Shown here: positions 1-8,557 of the stretch, one piece after another
Position numbering within the stretch: the first letter of the stretch is position 1
How the letters are laid out: every line of letters starts with the position of its first letter
Assembly (NCBI RefSeq): GCF_029760955.1
Contig: NZ_CP121682.1
Coordinates: forward strand, 1,302,001-1,366,000
DNA: 64,000 nucleotides
Direction: 5' to 3'
DNA from: Streptomyces cathayae
GTDB taxonomy: Bacteria > Actinomycetota > Actinomycetes > Streptomycetales > Streptomycetaceae
Program-made: the position numbers and the translations under genes
The notes under the pieces: model-generated
Database searches by the model: none
What the model was told of the DNA's origin: nothing
The model's input: only the letters and a program-made list of their open reading frames with translations

Positions 1-307
1 CAAGCCACTCACTGACAGTGATCTGGTTGGGCGGGACGAACGTCCCTTCCTGATGGCGGTTGGTGATGCGCGCGTACTCGGCCTTCGCTTCCTTGAGGGT
101 GGCGAACGTACGAGTCAGTTGCTTACGCTTCCCCGTTCCAAGGTCCACGCCGACGTCGACCACGAACCGGTAGCGCACCTGCCCCTTGGAGTTGGGTGGG
201 AGCTTCTTGATCGGAACGGACAGGAGGTACTCACTCTCCTTCAAAGTGGGACCTACGCCAGCCAGGCAAGGGCTCATCTGCCTGGCAGCAGACCGGTGCT
301 GTTTCAT
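1..307 (-). CDS. Tyrosine site-specific integrase, N-terminal part (cut by window edge)
   Basis: The minus strand is open from an ATG at 307 to the window edge. It reads like the N-terminus of an actinobacterial phage/plasmid tyrosine recombinase: a beta-strand arm-binding segment (RYRFVVDVGVDLGTGKRKQL) is followed by TFATLKEAKAEYARI and then by the start of the core-binding SAM-like domain (TVSEWL). The catalytic domain lies outside the window, so activity cannot be judged. No strong ribosome site precedes the ATG, and the frame stays open further upstream, so the start is uncertain. The enzyme would catalyse integration of a mobile element, which suits the mobilisation genes and IS elements found later. 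Confidence 0.7.
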   Translation of the reverse strand, partial: MKQHRSAARQMSPCLAGVGPTLKESEYLLSVPIKKLPPNSKGQVRYRFVVDVGVDLGTGKRKQLTRTFATLKEAKAEYARITNRHQEGTFVPPNQITVSEWL

Positions 308-585
308 CTCATGAATCAGCGATACCTGCTGAGTTCGCTGCAGCTCCACCGCCAAGCACAGCCGCGCACACGAACATCTTTCGAGGATCGCCACGATCGC
401 CGATTTCGCTAACCGGCGATCGTCGTCTATGTTGCGCTCGCCCATCGCAGGCCATCCGCGCGTTCACTGCGTCGCGGACGACGAGGCCGAGAAGAGTAAG
501 CGAACAGATCATTCGCGGGCGTCACCAAAAGGATCTCCTCAGCAGGTCAGAGGCGGGTTGACCGGCCCGTGGTTCAGGGGTGTTG

Positions 586-653
586 TACGTTGACATAGCC
601 CCACGGCGGGTTCCACCCTTTCCGAGATGTTCCTCGTCTGCCGTGAGCGAATG
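586..653. repeat. Dispersed repeat R1, copy 1
   Basis: It begins tacgttgacat and contains ttccaccctttccgag followed by gtctgccgtgagcgaatg. Copies occur at 1026-1071 (second half only) and, diverged, at 60930-60999. Copies 1 and 3 both lie upstream of minus-strand genes (integrase; the 60534-60887 gene), so a promoter or regulatory role is possible but unproven. Confidence 0.5.
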
Positions 654-1025
654 AGGGCCTGGTAGGCGCCGAAATCGGCTTCATCGACCAAGGGTCTGTT
701 CCCGCGCCGCTTAGCGGAAGATAGCCGCCGAAGCCACCTCGTCGCGCAGAGTGGGCATCCAGAATCGCTCAGAAAGCCCGCCTATCCAGCGGCCGGCACA
801 GCCCCTCACCGAATGCGGGCACGGTTCTGGCGGCTATGCCCCGCCGGAGCCGGGCGAACCAGGCGGGAGGCCTCCAGGCCCTCAGCCCTTGTTCGCCTCG
901 TCCGGCTGGCCGAGGCGACTCAGAGCGCATCCTTGTGGAGGCCCGACCACGGAGGTCGCGTCATGAGCACCGTGCACCGGCCGCCTCCCACCGCCATCTG
1001 CTCTGCTGACTGAACGAGGCCGCCG

Positions 1026-1071
1026 CGGTTCCACCCTTTGGAGTTCTTTCTTGTCTGCCGTGGACGAATGC
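1026..1071. repeat. Dispersed repeat R1, copy 2 (partial)
   Basis: This copy shares ttccacccttt, then a diverged GAG-TTCTTT segment, then gtctgccgtg and gaatg with copy 1 at 586-653. It lacks the tacgttgacat half. Confidence 0.5.
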
Positions 1072-1254
1072 CCGCCGACAGTTGCGTGGAGCCCTCCTGC
1101 CCCGGACCCATTGAGGCGTAAGACATGCGCCAACACCTGCGACTGATGCAGGTCGGTGGGTGAGTCCCACCCTCCTTCACCGGTAGCGACCAACCTTCGG
1201 CGTGCCCTGGACGGCTGGGGAGGGTCGCGGTACCCGAACTGGAAAGGTAGTTGC

Positions 1255-1440
1255 ATGGCCAACGATATTGTGATCGCGCAGACGACCAGCGACAACGAGG
1301 ATCAGGCGAAGGCGCTGGCCCGGGGCGCGGTCGAGAGCAAGCTGACAGCGGGCGTCCACATCGATGCACCGATCACAGCCTTCTACTGGTGGAAGAACAA
1401 GGTCGAGACGGCGCGGGAGATGGCCCGGGAGCGTTTGTAG
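1255..1440 (+). pseudogene. cutA: Truncated CutA-like divalent-cation tolerance protein
   Basis: The frame starts at an ATG with ggaaagg upstream and gives 61 residues. The first 50 fit CutA: IVIAQTTSDNEDQAKALARG, then the ITAFYWWKNKVETARE strand-helix unit. CutA is normally about 105 residues and continues with a conserved beta strand and a VPEI(V/I) C-terminal region. Here the frame runs into REMARERL and stops, so the second half is missing. The lost part coincides with the end of an oppositely oriented regulator remnant, indicating a recombination junction near 1410. A trimeric CutA fold is unlikely from this fragment. Confidence 0.65.
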
Positions 1441-1622
1441 GCGTCCGAGTGGCCCTTCACAGCGGCGTCGAGGCAGCGGGCTGCCCGTCCCTGGTCCTGG
1501 TCCTGGTCCTGGTCCGCAAGGATGACGAGGTCGAACAGCCCGTGAGCGGTGTGAGGGGCCTCGTCGTAGTAGGCCATCCGCGGCGGATCCTCGGACGGGC
1601 TAGCCTGGCCGACCCGACACAC
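1410..1622 (-). pseudogene. C-terminal remnant of an XRE/TPR-type regulator
   Basis: The minus strand reads RMAYYDEAPHTAHGLFDLVI, then GRAARCLDAAVKGHSDAYKR and SRAISRAV. This resembles the last helices of the TPR-like domain of long Streptomyces helix-turn-helix regulators. There is no start region or DNA-binding domain. The frame is expanded by a hexanucleotide repeat encoding Asp-Gln units and runs into the cutA remnant. It is probably a dead fragment; the family assignment rests on pattern only. Confidence 0.4.
1492..1515. repeat. Hexanucleotide tandem repeat (tggtcc)x4
   Basis: Four perfect copies of tggtcc lie inside the regulator remnant and encode repeated Asp-Gln on the minus strand. 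This looks like slippage expansion in a decaying frame. Confidence 0.8.
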
Positions 1623-1689
1623 GACCGACCTGGGTCTCAGGATTCCACCCAGTCCGCCAACACCTACTCACCGACAACGGCGGCTCAGG

Positions 1690-2412
1690 TCAGTCCCGGT
1701 CGACGTCCGCCGCCGCACATTGGTTGATCAGTCGAATCACGTTTTGTACGTCGGTCAGACCCGGCACAACATGGCAAGCGCCGGCTGCAGCAAGCGCCTC
1801 GGCCGAGGTGGTACCGGAAGCTACGCCGATCACGTGGGCGCCTCCTTCCCGTCCAGTGCGGACGTCCTCGAGGGAGTCGCCGATGATCACGGTCGTATCC
1901 CGCGTGAAGGTATACCCGTGGTGTGCGCCGGCTCGCTGCTGTGCCACGCGTACGAGGGCAGGGCGGTGGGAGTCGTCGGAGGAGTATCCACCGATGCCGA
2001 GGTCGAGATACTCGTCCAGGCCAAGAGCCTTGAGCTTGATCTCCGCGCTGCCTCGCAGGTTGCCAGTGACCACTGTGGGAACCAGCCCGGGCTCTTGTTG
2101 CACGGCGGCAAGGGCGGCAGGTGCGCCGGGCATGATCTGCCCCGTGCGAGAAAGATCGTCACGGTGACGCTCCAGTTGCGCGGGCATACGCTGCACGATG
2201 CGTTGCGCGAGTTCCTCGATCCGCTCGGGTTCCACTGCATTCGCGCGCAGCAGCTCCCGGACAGCGAGGGGCATCGTCACCCCGGTGCCCCGAGCGGGCA
2301 GACGCTCGGCAGGCCGGCCCACCACCTCCTCGAAGAGTTCCCGGTAGACCAGCCGGTCGGTGTCGCCGGTGTAGAGGAGGGTGCGGTCGATGTCCCAGAG
2401 AACCAGGATCAT
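1690..2412 (-). CDS. HAD-superfamily phosphatase
   Basis: This 240-residue protein has the HAD core. Motif I is LWDIDRTLL with the DxD nucleophile pair at D7 and D9, motif II is VVTGN, and motif IV is IIGDSLEDV, near residues 110-190. A helical cap follows motif I, as in phosphoglycolate phosphatase-like enzymes that hydrolyse small phosphomonoesters. The substrate cannot be told from sequence. It starts at ATG 2412, overlapping the stop of the upstream XRE regulator by four bases, so the two are co-translated and probably share a stimulus. Confidence 0.85.
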   Translation of the reverse strand: MILVLWDIDRTLLYTGDTDRLVYRELFEEVVGRPAERLPARGTGVTMPLAVRELLRANAVEPERIEELAQRIVQRMPAQLERHRDDLSRTGQIMPGAPAALAAVQQEPGLVPTVVTGNLRGSAEIKLKALGLDEYLDLGIGGYSSDDSHRPALVRVAQQRAGAHHGYTFTRDTTVIIGDSLEDVRTGREGGAHVIGVASGTTSAEALAAAGACHVVPGLTDVQNVIRLINQCAAADVDRD

Positions 2413-3905
2413 GCGGCGGCTCGCTGGCGCATGACGCTTTCCCCACGATCCAGTAGCTCCAGGGCGGTTGATGAGGCCCTGTAGGAACGCGCTTCATTGA
2501 GCATGGTGTGCAGGTGGTCGTCGAGACGGGCGGATTGAATGCCTTCGACGAGGGTCAGGACGTCATGGGCGGTGGCGCAGCCGGCGTCGGCGTCGCCGGC
2601 GCGCATCTGCGCGGTCGCGGCTCGGGAGAGGAACTGAGCGGTAGTGCGGGTCTCATCCTGGCTGAGCACGCCGCGGGCTGCGGCGAAGGATTGAGCCGCC
2701 CGAGCTGGCTGTCCCAGGTCGAGGTAGCAGCTTCCGGTCTGCCCGAGAATCTCCCCCGGGCTGATCCAGTACAGCCAATGAGGATCGTCCTCGCCCCGGC
2801 CACGCGCGCAGAGTTCTTCGGCTTCGGCGAGCGCGGCCAAGGCGTGGCGCTCTTCGCGGAGTCGAGCGTGACCGCGAGCCTGGCGGGTGAGGAGCATGGC
2901 GTTCAGGGCGGGGGCGTCATGATCGGTGATTGCCTGGCGTGCTGTGCGGGCGGCGGTGATGGCGTCGCGCGGGTCGCCGGTGGAGTAGCCGTGGATGGCG
3001 AGGAAACCGAGGGCGCCGGCGCGCAGGCGGGAGTCGCCTGAAGCGTGGGCTGCGCGCAGGGCGCCGAGGAAGAGGTGCTGGGCAGCGTCGTGGTCACCGC
3101 TGTCGAAGGTGTACCAGCCGGTCTGGGCTGCCGTGTCGGCGGTGACAGCAGCCAGGCGACGTCCGTAACCCTCCTTGTAGGAGCCATGCTTGAGCAGGTG
3201 CAGAAGCATCCGCAGGTGAGTCTTCGCCGTGTGGGCGAGGTTCCCGCTACCACTGGTGGCGTCCATCTGGCGGAGTGCGTCAGTGGTGCTTTGAAGCGAA
3301 TCGATCAGGGCGTCGGTGACAGTCGTGGTACCGGAAGAAGCAGCCACGGCCTCCGCGGGAGCGATGGCGGACTGCAGGACGTACTGGGTGAGCGCGGCTC
3401 CGCTCAGGGCGGTCAGCACGCGGCGGCGCTTCATGGTGGTACCTCCGATGGCCACTTCAAGTGACGTCACCATACGATCCGCCGTCCAGGGCAGTACGGC
3501 CTCCATGGAGAGGTTATGACCAGGTTTCGGTGCATCGCCGCGTAGAGGTGTCAGCAGCAAAGGCTGCAGGTCGGAAGGCAGGCCAAGGCCGTTGAGAAGG
3601 TCGAGAAGGGTGGCGGGGCTGCCGATCTGCTTCTGACCGCGTTCGAGGCCGGAAATGAAGGACTGAGGGAGCGCCGTCAGCTCACGCACGGCCATCTGGG
3701 ATAAACCAGACCGCTTGCGTACCAGGCGCAGCAGCTCGCCGAAATCCCAAGCCGCCAGGGCCCGGTGGACGGCTTCGTCGCGCCAGGCACGATCGGGCAC
3801 TCCCGGCGCCGTTTCTGCCTTTGCGCACAGGGCGCACAGGGCGTCGGGGTTGTACTGACTCAGCTCGGTCGCGCACCTCTCGCACACGCGGCTCGGCGGT
3901 CTCAT
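2409..3905 (-). CDS. XRE-family regulator with zinc-ribbon-like N-terminus and TPR-like C-terminus
   Basis: ATG at 3905 is preferred over the longer frame because the protein then begins with a compact cysteine motif (CERCATEL, CALCAKAE) typical of this Streptomyces family. A helix-turn-helix follows at about residues 45-105 (RLVRKRSGLSQMAVRELTAL, SGLERGQKQIG). The remaining ~380 residues are helical and TPR-like. The family consists of DNA-binding regulators, often paired with a target gene. Here the partner is a HAD hydrolase, overlapping by four bases. A perfect 16-bp palindrome at 3961-3976 in the divergent promoter region is a candidate operator. Confidence 0.8.
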   Translation of the reverse strand: MRPPSRVCERCATELSQYNPDALCALCAKAETAPGVPDRAWRDEAVHRALAAWDFGELLRLVRKRSGLSQMAVRELTALPQSFISGLERGQKQIGSPATLLDLLNGLGLPSDLQPLLLTPLRGDAPKPGHNLSMEAVLPWTADRMVTSLEVAIGGTTMKRRRVLTALSGAALTQYVLQSAIAPAEAVAASSGTTTVTDALIDSLQSTTDALRQMDATSGSGNLAHTAKTHLRMLLHLLKHGSYKEGYGRRLAAVTADTAAQTGWYTFDSGDHDAAQHLFLGALRAAHASGDSRLRAGALGFLAIHGYSTGDPRDAITAARTARQAITDHDAPALNAMLLTRQARGHARLREERHALAALAEAEELCARGRGEDDPHWLYWISPGEILGQTGSCYLDLGQPARAAQSFAAARGVLSQDETRTTAQFLSRAATAQMRAGDADAGCATAHDVLTLVEGIQSARLDDHLHTMLNEARSYRASSTALELLDRGESVMRQRAAA

Positions 3906-3960
3906 AGCGCGGTCCCCTGGGTCGAACTTCCCAACGGTCCACACGATATGCGGGATTCCG

Positions 3961-3976
3961 TATCTCTACAGAGATA
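3961..3976. promoter_or_regulatory. 16-bp AT-rich palindrome, candidate operator
   Basis: The sequence tatctctacagagata is a perfect inverted repeat with a two-base centre. It lies between the divergent XRE regulator (start 3905) and the ATPase gene (start 4214). Its AT content stands out in this genome, and its place suits autoregulation by the XRE protein. Confidence 0.55.
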
Positions 3977-4213
3977 TCGCCGCAGAGATCAGCACGGGTG
4001 CGTCCTGGGCCCACACTCATGCCCACTGCGCTGACCACTCGGTCGGATGCGGTGATCACCTTGTCGCTACGGAAGGGGGAGGGACGTGCGTGGCACCACG
4101 ACAACGCTGTTCGGCCCATGCCCGCCCCGTCTTCGCTCCGACAGCGAGCGGACCTCCCCTCGTAGAGCGACAGCCGTCACCCGACCGGTCCTCCATGCCC
4201 TCAAGAGGACGTG

Positions 4214-4684
4214 ATGACAACAACTGCCGAACGACTGCTTCGCTCTCCCATGACCGACGCTGATCTGTTGAATCGCACCTTTCAAATCGCTGAGCGCAGG
4301 CCAGGTCAACCCCCCGTGCGTATTGACATGTTGCGGGTCGCAGAGATGCGCAGGCTGACGCGGAACCACCTGGTCGAAGAGGGGCTGTCCTGCTTTGCGG
4401 ACGACGCCGTACTCGTCGTCTCCGAGCTGGTCACCAACGCGATCCAGCACAGCCACGGTCGAGAGGTCACCCTGACGCTCTCCCTCTGCAACGGTTGCTT
4501 GCGGATCAACGTCCACGACGGAGTCCGCAGTCATCGGTCCACTCCAGGGAGACCCTGCAACGAAGACGAGCACGGCCGCGGCTTGCTGTTGGTGCAGGCG
4601 ATCGCCGGTGCCCGACGGGGCTCCTGGGGTGTCAGCGACGACGGCGCCAGTACGTGGTGCGAACTTGCATTGGCGATGAGCTGA
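4214..4684 (+). CDS. Anti-sigma-factor-type ATP-binding protein (HATPase_c)
   Basis: This protein of about 156 residues has a GHKL ATPase fold. The N-box is VVSELVTNAIQHSHG and the G-box is EDEHGRGLLLVQAI, as in RsbW/SpoIIAB-like serine kinases that are abundant in Streptomyces. Such proteins phosphorylate anti-anti-sigma factors or bind sigma factors. The ATG at 4214 is chosen over GTG 4211 because it gives better spacing from the gagga sequence. The gene is divergent from the XRE regulator, with a shared promoter region. No cognate sigma or antagonist gene is adjacent. Confidence 0.8.
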   Translation: MTTTAERLLRSPMTDADLLNRTFQIAERRPGQPPVRIDMLRVAEMRRLTRNHLVEEGLSCFADDAVLVVSELVTNAIQHSHGREVTLTLSLCNGCLRINVHDGVRSHRSTPGRPCNEDEHGRGLLLVQAIAGARRGSWGVSDDGASTWCELALAMS

Positions 4685-4734
4685 TGACAAACCTTCTCAA
4701 GGCCGCGTGCCATCGTCACCTTCAAGCTCCGACG

Positions 4735-5223
4735 TCACGGGCGTTCGGTTGCATCCCTCCAGTACGCGGGGTCGAGCATCTCGCCGGGCCAGGCCGGCTG
4801 ACGTACGGTTCCTCGGGGTCCCATCTGTTCGAAGTATGGCGCCAGGTCGATCACGGGCGTCCCATCGACGGCATCGAGGTCGGTGACCAGGAGGTCCCGA
4901 CCGTCCACGTCGAGCAGCCGCGGGTAGCTGATCGCGAGCTGGTTCGGCCGCCGGTGGTTGCGGTGCACGAAGGTCCCGGTGGCCGGCCAGCGCGTGTTCC
5001 CTCGGGGGCTGCGGGCATGAAGCTGCACATCCTCCGGGCGCGCCAGGTGGAAGCGCCACGTCACCGTCAGGTGCGAGAACTCCTCGATCCCTTGCAGGGT
5101 TTCGAGTGGGTACTCGTCGTGGAGACGGATGATCGACCGGACTCCTCCCTGGTAGTCGTCCAGGACGCGGGTGTGTCCCCCGACGACCGTGGCGATCGGC
5201 CTGACCTCGTACGTGGAGACCAC
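4735..5223 (-). CDS. trmO: TrmO-like tRNA (t6A37) methyltransferase
   Basis: This 162-residue protein belongs to the TsaA/TrmO beta-barrel family, which N6-methylates threonylcarbamoyladenosine at tRNA position 37 using SAM. Visible signatures are EVRPIATV at the N-terminus, GIEEFSHLTVTWRFH, the RPNQLAISYPRLL block and the DLDAVDGTPVIDLAPYF block. GTG at 5223 is preferred to the upstream ATG because gagagga lies about eight bases before it and homology begins there. It is monocistronic. The substrate is assigned by family only; actinobacterial paralogues may act elsewhere. Confidence 0.75.
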   Translation of the reverse strand: MVSTYEVRPIATVVGGHTRVLDDYQGGVRSIIRLHDEYPLETLQGIEEFSHLTVTWRFHLARPEDVQLHARSPRGNTRWPATGTFVHRNHRRPNQLAISYPRLLDVDGRDLLVTDLDAVDGTPVIDLAPYFEQMGPRGTVRQPAWPGEMLDPAYWRDATERP

Positions 5224-5415
5224 CGTTCGTTCCTCTCGCTCGGCAGGGCGCGTTGGGCGGCATTCCGAGGGTGGGGACACCGCCGTCCGGATCGGTGTTC
5301 AGCCTATGGTGCGGAGCATTTCGCGTGCGCGGCGGTCCAGCTCCACAACGTGCCGGCCGCCGCGGTGCCGTGCGGGCGAGAGAGCGCTCTGCATGCGGAC
5401 GATGACGTCTCGGGG

Positions 5416-5823
5416 ATGAATCGCATCGAGCGGTACGGCCTGATCGGCGACATGCAGACAAGGGCGCATGCCGCCGCCGACGGCTCACTGGACTGGTTGT
5501 GCCTGCCCCGTTTCGACTCGGCCGCCGTCTTCGCGGCTCTGTTCGGCACGCAGAAGCACGGCGCCCGGCACATCACTCCGACCACGGACGCCGCTGTCGT
5601 CGGCCCCACTGCGGCAGCCGAGCGGCGACACCGCGGTGACTCGCTCGTCCTGGAATCGGGGCGGCGCACGCTCAGGGGCACGGCCCGGGTCATCGGCTTC
5701 ATGCCGCCTCGCGACAGGGCGACCCAGGTGATTCGCATCGTCAAAGGCGTGGCCGGTGAGGTGCCGATGGCCTCCACCCCCCATCCGCGGCCTGGGGTTT
5801 CCACGATACTCACGAGGTTTTGA
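5416..5823 (+). pseudogene. GH15 glucoamylase/trehalase-like, N-terminal fragment
   Basis: From ATG 5416 the frame reads RIERYGLIGDMQTRAHAAAD then GSLDWLCLPRFDSAAVFAAL, the conserved start of GH15 family proteins (glucoamylase-like or trehalase), and continues to the GFMPPRDRATQVIRIVKGV block. After GEVPM, at about 5770, homology is lost and a stop follows, overlapping cvnA. The family is about 600 residues; only about 120 remain, without the catalytic (alpha/alpha)6 barrel. The gene was cut by the rearrangement that placed the conservon here. Confidence 0.75.
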
Positions 5824-7181
5824 TGACTGTACTGATACTGGCTCTCGCCGTACTGATTGCCGTCGCCGGTGCCGCACTGGCCGCGCGCTTTCACCGCCGG
5901 GGACGTCGGGCGGAGCGCCTGGCCGCCAGGGAGCGCGGGCACGCGGCAGGGGTCACCCAGCAGATGCGGGTGGCGGAGCAGTTCGTCGGCTACCTCGCCG
6001 CCACGGTGGTCCCCGCCACGTCTGCCGCGGCGCAGGCCGGACGGTCCCACCAGGCCGACCTGGCGGTCCCGTCCCAGCTGGTGGGCACCTCGATGGGCGA
6101 CGCCGTCGGTGCGCTGGCCGATCAGGTCACTGCGGCCATCGCCGCCACCGGGCAACGGGCTCATGCCGCGGCCGAGGAACGTCTGGCTCAGGCGCGGCGG
6201 GAGGCCGAGGGGCGGGTCGCCCAGGTGCGGAAGGAGGCGGTCGACGTCGCCCGTGCTGCGGTGCGTGCCTTCGCCTCCAGCACGGTGGAGCGGGCCTCGA
6301 GGCTCAGCACCAGGATCGGTACTGGTGTGCGTCGGCATGTCTCGGACGAGGCGTACGAGACGCTGGTCGAGATCGACCACCTGGCCCAGCAGATGCTGCT
6401 GACGGCGAGTGGATATGCGGTGCTGGCGGGCGACAAGCTCTCGCGGCGCCATCCGGCCACCTCCCTCTCGGATGTGGTGCGCGCGGCCATGGGCCGCGTC
6501 GAGGGATACCAGCGCGTGCAGCATGCGGACCTGGATACCTTCGCGGTGGAGAGCCGGGCGGTGGAGGCGGTCGTCCACACCCTGGCCATCTTGTTGGACA
6601 ACGCGCTGCGCTACTCGCCTCCCAACGCCCGGGTGCACGTCTCCGCGGAGCACGGCAACGACGCCGTGTTCCTGATCGTGGACGACGCCGGACTGCGGAT
6701 GGAGGACGAGCGGCTGAACTGGGCCCGCCGGGTGATGTCCAGTGCGGAGCGCGACGACATCACCAACCTGGGGGCCTACCCGCAGACCGGGCTGCGGGTG
6801 GCGGCCGTTCTCGCCGCCGACTACGGATACCGGGTCGAGGTGACGGCCCCCAACGTCTACGGCGGTACCCGCGCCTTCATCGTGCTGCCGCAGAGTCTGC
6901 TGACCGCACCCCCACCGCCGGTGGTTCCTGCAGCCTCTCCCCTGGTGCCGCCTGCGCCGTCACGGGAACCACGACCGACTGAGCCGCCGACGAGTCAGGC
7001 GACCACGGCGAGCGGGCTCACCGTCCGCCGACGGACCGTGCATCCGGCCCCGTTCGCACGCTCGGCACCCGCTGCGCCACCGATGGAGCCGGGGCGGCCC
7101 GAGGTGGCCGCCGCCTGGATGGAAGGCACCCGCCTCGGCCGCCAGAGGCCGAGCACTCCCCCTGAGACCGAAGGAGACTGA
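5823..7181 (+). CDS. cvnA: Conservon sensor-kinase-like membrane protein CvnA
   Basis: This 452-residue protein has one N-terminal membrane helix (VLILALAVLIAVAGAALAA), a long coiled-coil-prone Ala/Glu/Arg segment and a GHKL ATPase domain (LDNALRYSPPNARVHV, VDDAGLRMED, a degenerate G-box around GAYPQTGLRV). A proline-rich tail follows. It fits CvnA, the histidine-kinase-like member of the four-gene conservon complex known from Streptomyces coelicolor. No phosphoacceptor His motif is obvious, as usual for this family. ATG 5823 overlaps the stop of the GH15 fragment. cvnB follows after two bases, so this is the head of an operon. Confidence 0.85.
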   Translation: MTVLILALAVLIAVAGAALAARFHRRGRRAERLAARERGHAAGVTQQMRVAEQFVGYLAATVVPATSAAAQAGRSHQADLAVPSQLVGTSMGDAVGALADQVTAAIAATGQRAHAAAEERLAQARREAEGRVAQVRKEAVDVARAAVRAFASSTVERASRLSTRIGTGVRRHVSDEAYETLVEIDHLAQQMLLTASGYAVLAGDKLSRRHPATSLSDVVRAAMGRVEGYQRVQHADLDTFAVESRAVEAVVHTLAILLDNALRYSPPNARVHVSAEHGNDAVFLIVDDAGLRMEDERLNWARRVMSSAERDDITNLGAYPQTGLRVAAVLAADYGYRVEVTAPNVYGGTRAFIVLPQSLLTAPPPPVVPAASPLVPPAPSREPRPTEPPTSQATTASGLTVRRRTVHPAPFARSAPAAPPMEPGRPEVAAAWMEGTRLGRQRPSTPPETEGD

Positions 7182-7183
7182 CC

Positions 7184-7609
7184 ATGGACGGCCACGACAA
7201 CAACCCCCTCGGCTGGCTGCTGGACGAGCAGCTCGGCGGCGTGGAGGGCGTCCGGTACGCCGTGCTGATGAGCAGCGACGGGCTGTTGAAGGCGCGTACG
7301 AAGACGATCGACCAGGAGGGCGGCGAGAAGTTCGCCGCGCTGACCGCCGCCATGCGCGCCTCGGCCAGGGCGTGGGACGAGTTCACCGGTGGCGGTGGTG
7401 TGCGCCAGCAGATGATCGAGTGTGTCGAGAACATCGGCCTGACGACTGCGGCCGGGCAGAACACGATGCTGTCGGTGTGTACCACCGGGCCGCACGCGGA
7501 TGTCGGCCTGATCAGCCGTCACATGGCACAGCTCGCGGTGCGGGTGGGCGAGCAGCTCGGCACCGAGAAGCGCGCCTCGCGGTTGGCGGGCGGGGGATCG
7601 GCGGCGTGA
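7184..7609 (+). CDS. cvnB: Roadblock/LC7 protein CvnB
   Basis: This 141-residue protein has the roadblock/LC7 fold: LGWLLDEQLGGVEGVRYAVL, then MSSDGLLKARTKTID, then VGLISRHMAQLAVRVGEQL. In conservons the CvnB protein associates with CvnA and CvnD as a GTPase-regulating complex at the membrane. It begins two bases after the cvnA stop, and its own stop overlaps the cvnC start in GTGA. Confidence 0.88.
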   Translation: MDGHDNNPLGWLLDEQLGGVEGVRYAVLMSSDGLLKARTKTIDQEGGEKFAALTAAMRASARAWDEFTGGGGVRQQMIECVENIGLTTAAGQNTMLSVCTTGPHADVGLISRHMAQLAVRVGEQLGTEKRASRLAGGGSAA

Positions 7610-7959
7610 CCGGGCCGCGGCGTGACCCGGACATCGTCAGGCCCTACGTCCGCACGGGCGGGCGGGTCCGCCCTCGCCGGGACGTGCGCCTGGAGAGTGT
7701 GGTCATCGCCGCGACCGGCCCGGTGAACGATCTGGGGCCCGACGCCCGGCAGGTGATGGGTCTGTTCGCCGCGGGGCGCGGTGGGCTCGCCGTGGCGGAC
7801 ATCGCCGCCGCCCTGCAGATGCCGCCCTCCACCGTGCGGATCCTCGTCTCCGGCCTGGTGGACACCGGTCACCTGACCAGCCCCACTCCCGCCGTCTCGG
7901 ACCGGCCCGACACCGACCTCATGCAAAGGGTGCTTGATGGACTACGCGAACTGGTCTGA
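7606..7959 (+). CDS. cvnC: DUF742 protein CvnC
   Basis: GTG 7606 gives a 117-residue DUF742 protein: DIVRPYVRTGGR at the start, a hydrophobic core strand, then a winged-helix-like segment (ADIAAALQMPPSTVRILVSG, LVDTGHLTSP). CvnC accompanies CvnB and CvnD in every conservon; its exact role is unsettled. It overlaps cvnB by four bases and cvnD by about 23 bases, which implies translational coupling. Confidence 0.87.
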   Translation: MTGPRRDPDIVRPYVRTGGRVRPRRDVRLESVVIAATGPVNDLGPDARQVMGLFAAGRGGLAVADIAAALQMPPSTVRILVSGLVDTGHLTSPTPAVSDRPDTDLMQRVLDGLRELV

Positions 7960-8557
7960 CCCTCTTGTCGCCTTCGTTCCCGCCACGGTGACCGAGTCCG
8001 CCAAGATCGTGGTCGCCGGCGGCTTCGGGGTGGGCAAGACGACTTTGATCGGCAGCGTGTCCGAGGTGGCCCCGCTGCGGATGGAAGAACCCATCACCAT
8101 CGACAGTGTCGGCGTGGACGACCTGCGCGGGACGCCGGAGAAGACCACGACCACGGTGGGCATGGACTTCGGTCGGCTCCACCTGGCCGACGGGCAGCTC
8201 GTCCTCTACCTCTTCGGGCTGCCGGGGCAGCTGCGGTTCCGGCCGCTGTGGGAGGACCTGGCCGAGGGCGCGTTGGGGTGCCTGGTCCTGGCCGACACCC
8301 GGGACCTGGATGCCTGTCACGGGGCCCTGGACCTGCTCGAAGCCCAGAAGACCCCGTACGCCGTCGCGGTCAACACCTTCCCCGACGCCCCGGCCTATGA
8401 GGCGAGCGAACTGCGTCAAGCCCTCGCACTCGACGCACAGACCCCGCTGACCACCTGCGACGCCCGCGACCGCACCTCCTCGCTCTACGCACTCATCACC
8501 CTCACCGAGTACCTCACCGCGCCCCGCGCAGCCGCACCCCTGGAGCCTCGGCCATGA
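7937..8557 (+). CDS. cvnD: Conservon GTPase-like protein CvnD
   Basis: This 206-residue P-loop protein starts at ATG 7937, which is preferred over TTG 7934. The P-loop GGFGVGKTT spans residues 28-36; the switch region carries TTTVGMDFGR and LYLFGLPGQLRFRPLWEDL, where the usual DTPGQ is changed. The VNTFPDAP element stands where NKxD is expected. CvnD proteins bind GTP and switch the complex. The stop overlaps the first P450 gene by four bases. Confidence 0.88.
   Translation: MDYANWSDPLVAFVPATVTESAKIVVAGGFGVGKTTLIGSVSEVAPLRMEEPITIDSVGVDDLRGTPEKTTTTVGMDFGRLHLADGQLVLYLFGLPGQLRFRPLWEDLAEGALGCLVLADTRDLDACHGALDLLEAQKTPYAVAVNTFPDAPAYEASELRQALALDAQTPLTTCDARDRTSSLYALITLTEYLTAPRAAAPLEPRP

Larger units (their letters stand above)
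308..1254. other. Intergenic stretch with no convincing gene
   Basis: No reading frame here looks like a protein. It holds two copies of a dispersed repeat (586-653 and 1026-1071) that recurs at 60930. The minus-strand 67-codon frame at 309-512 has no recognisable product. Confidence 0.5.

Noticed and set aside
309..512. 67-codon minus-strand frame upstream of the integrase as an excisionase
   Set aside because: No HTH or winged-helix pattern is visible and no clear ribosome site precedes it.
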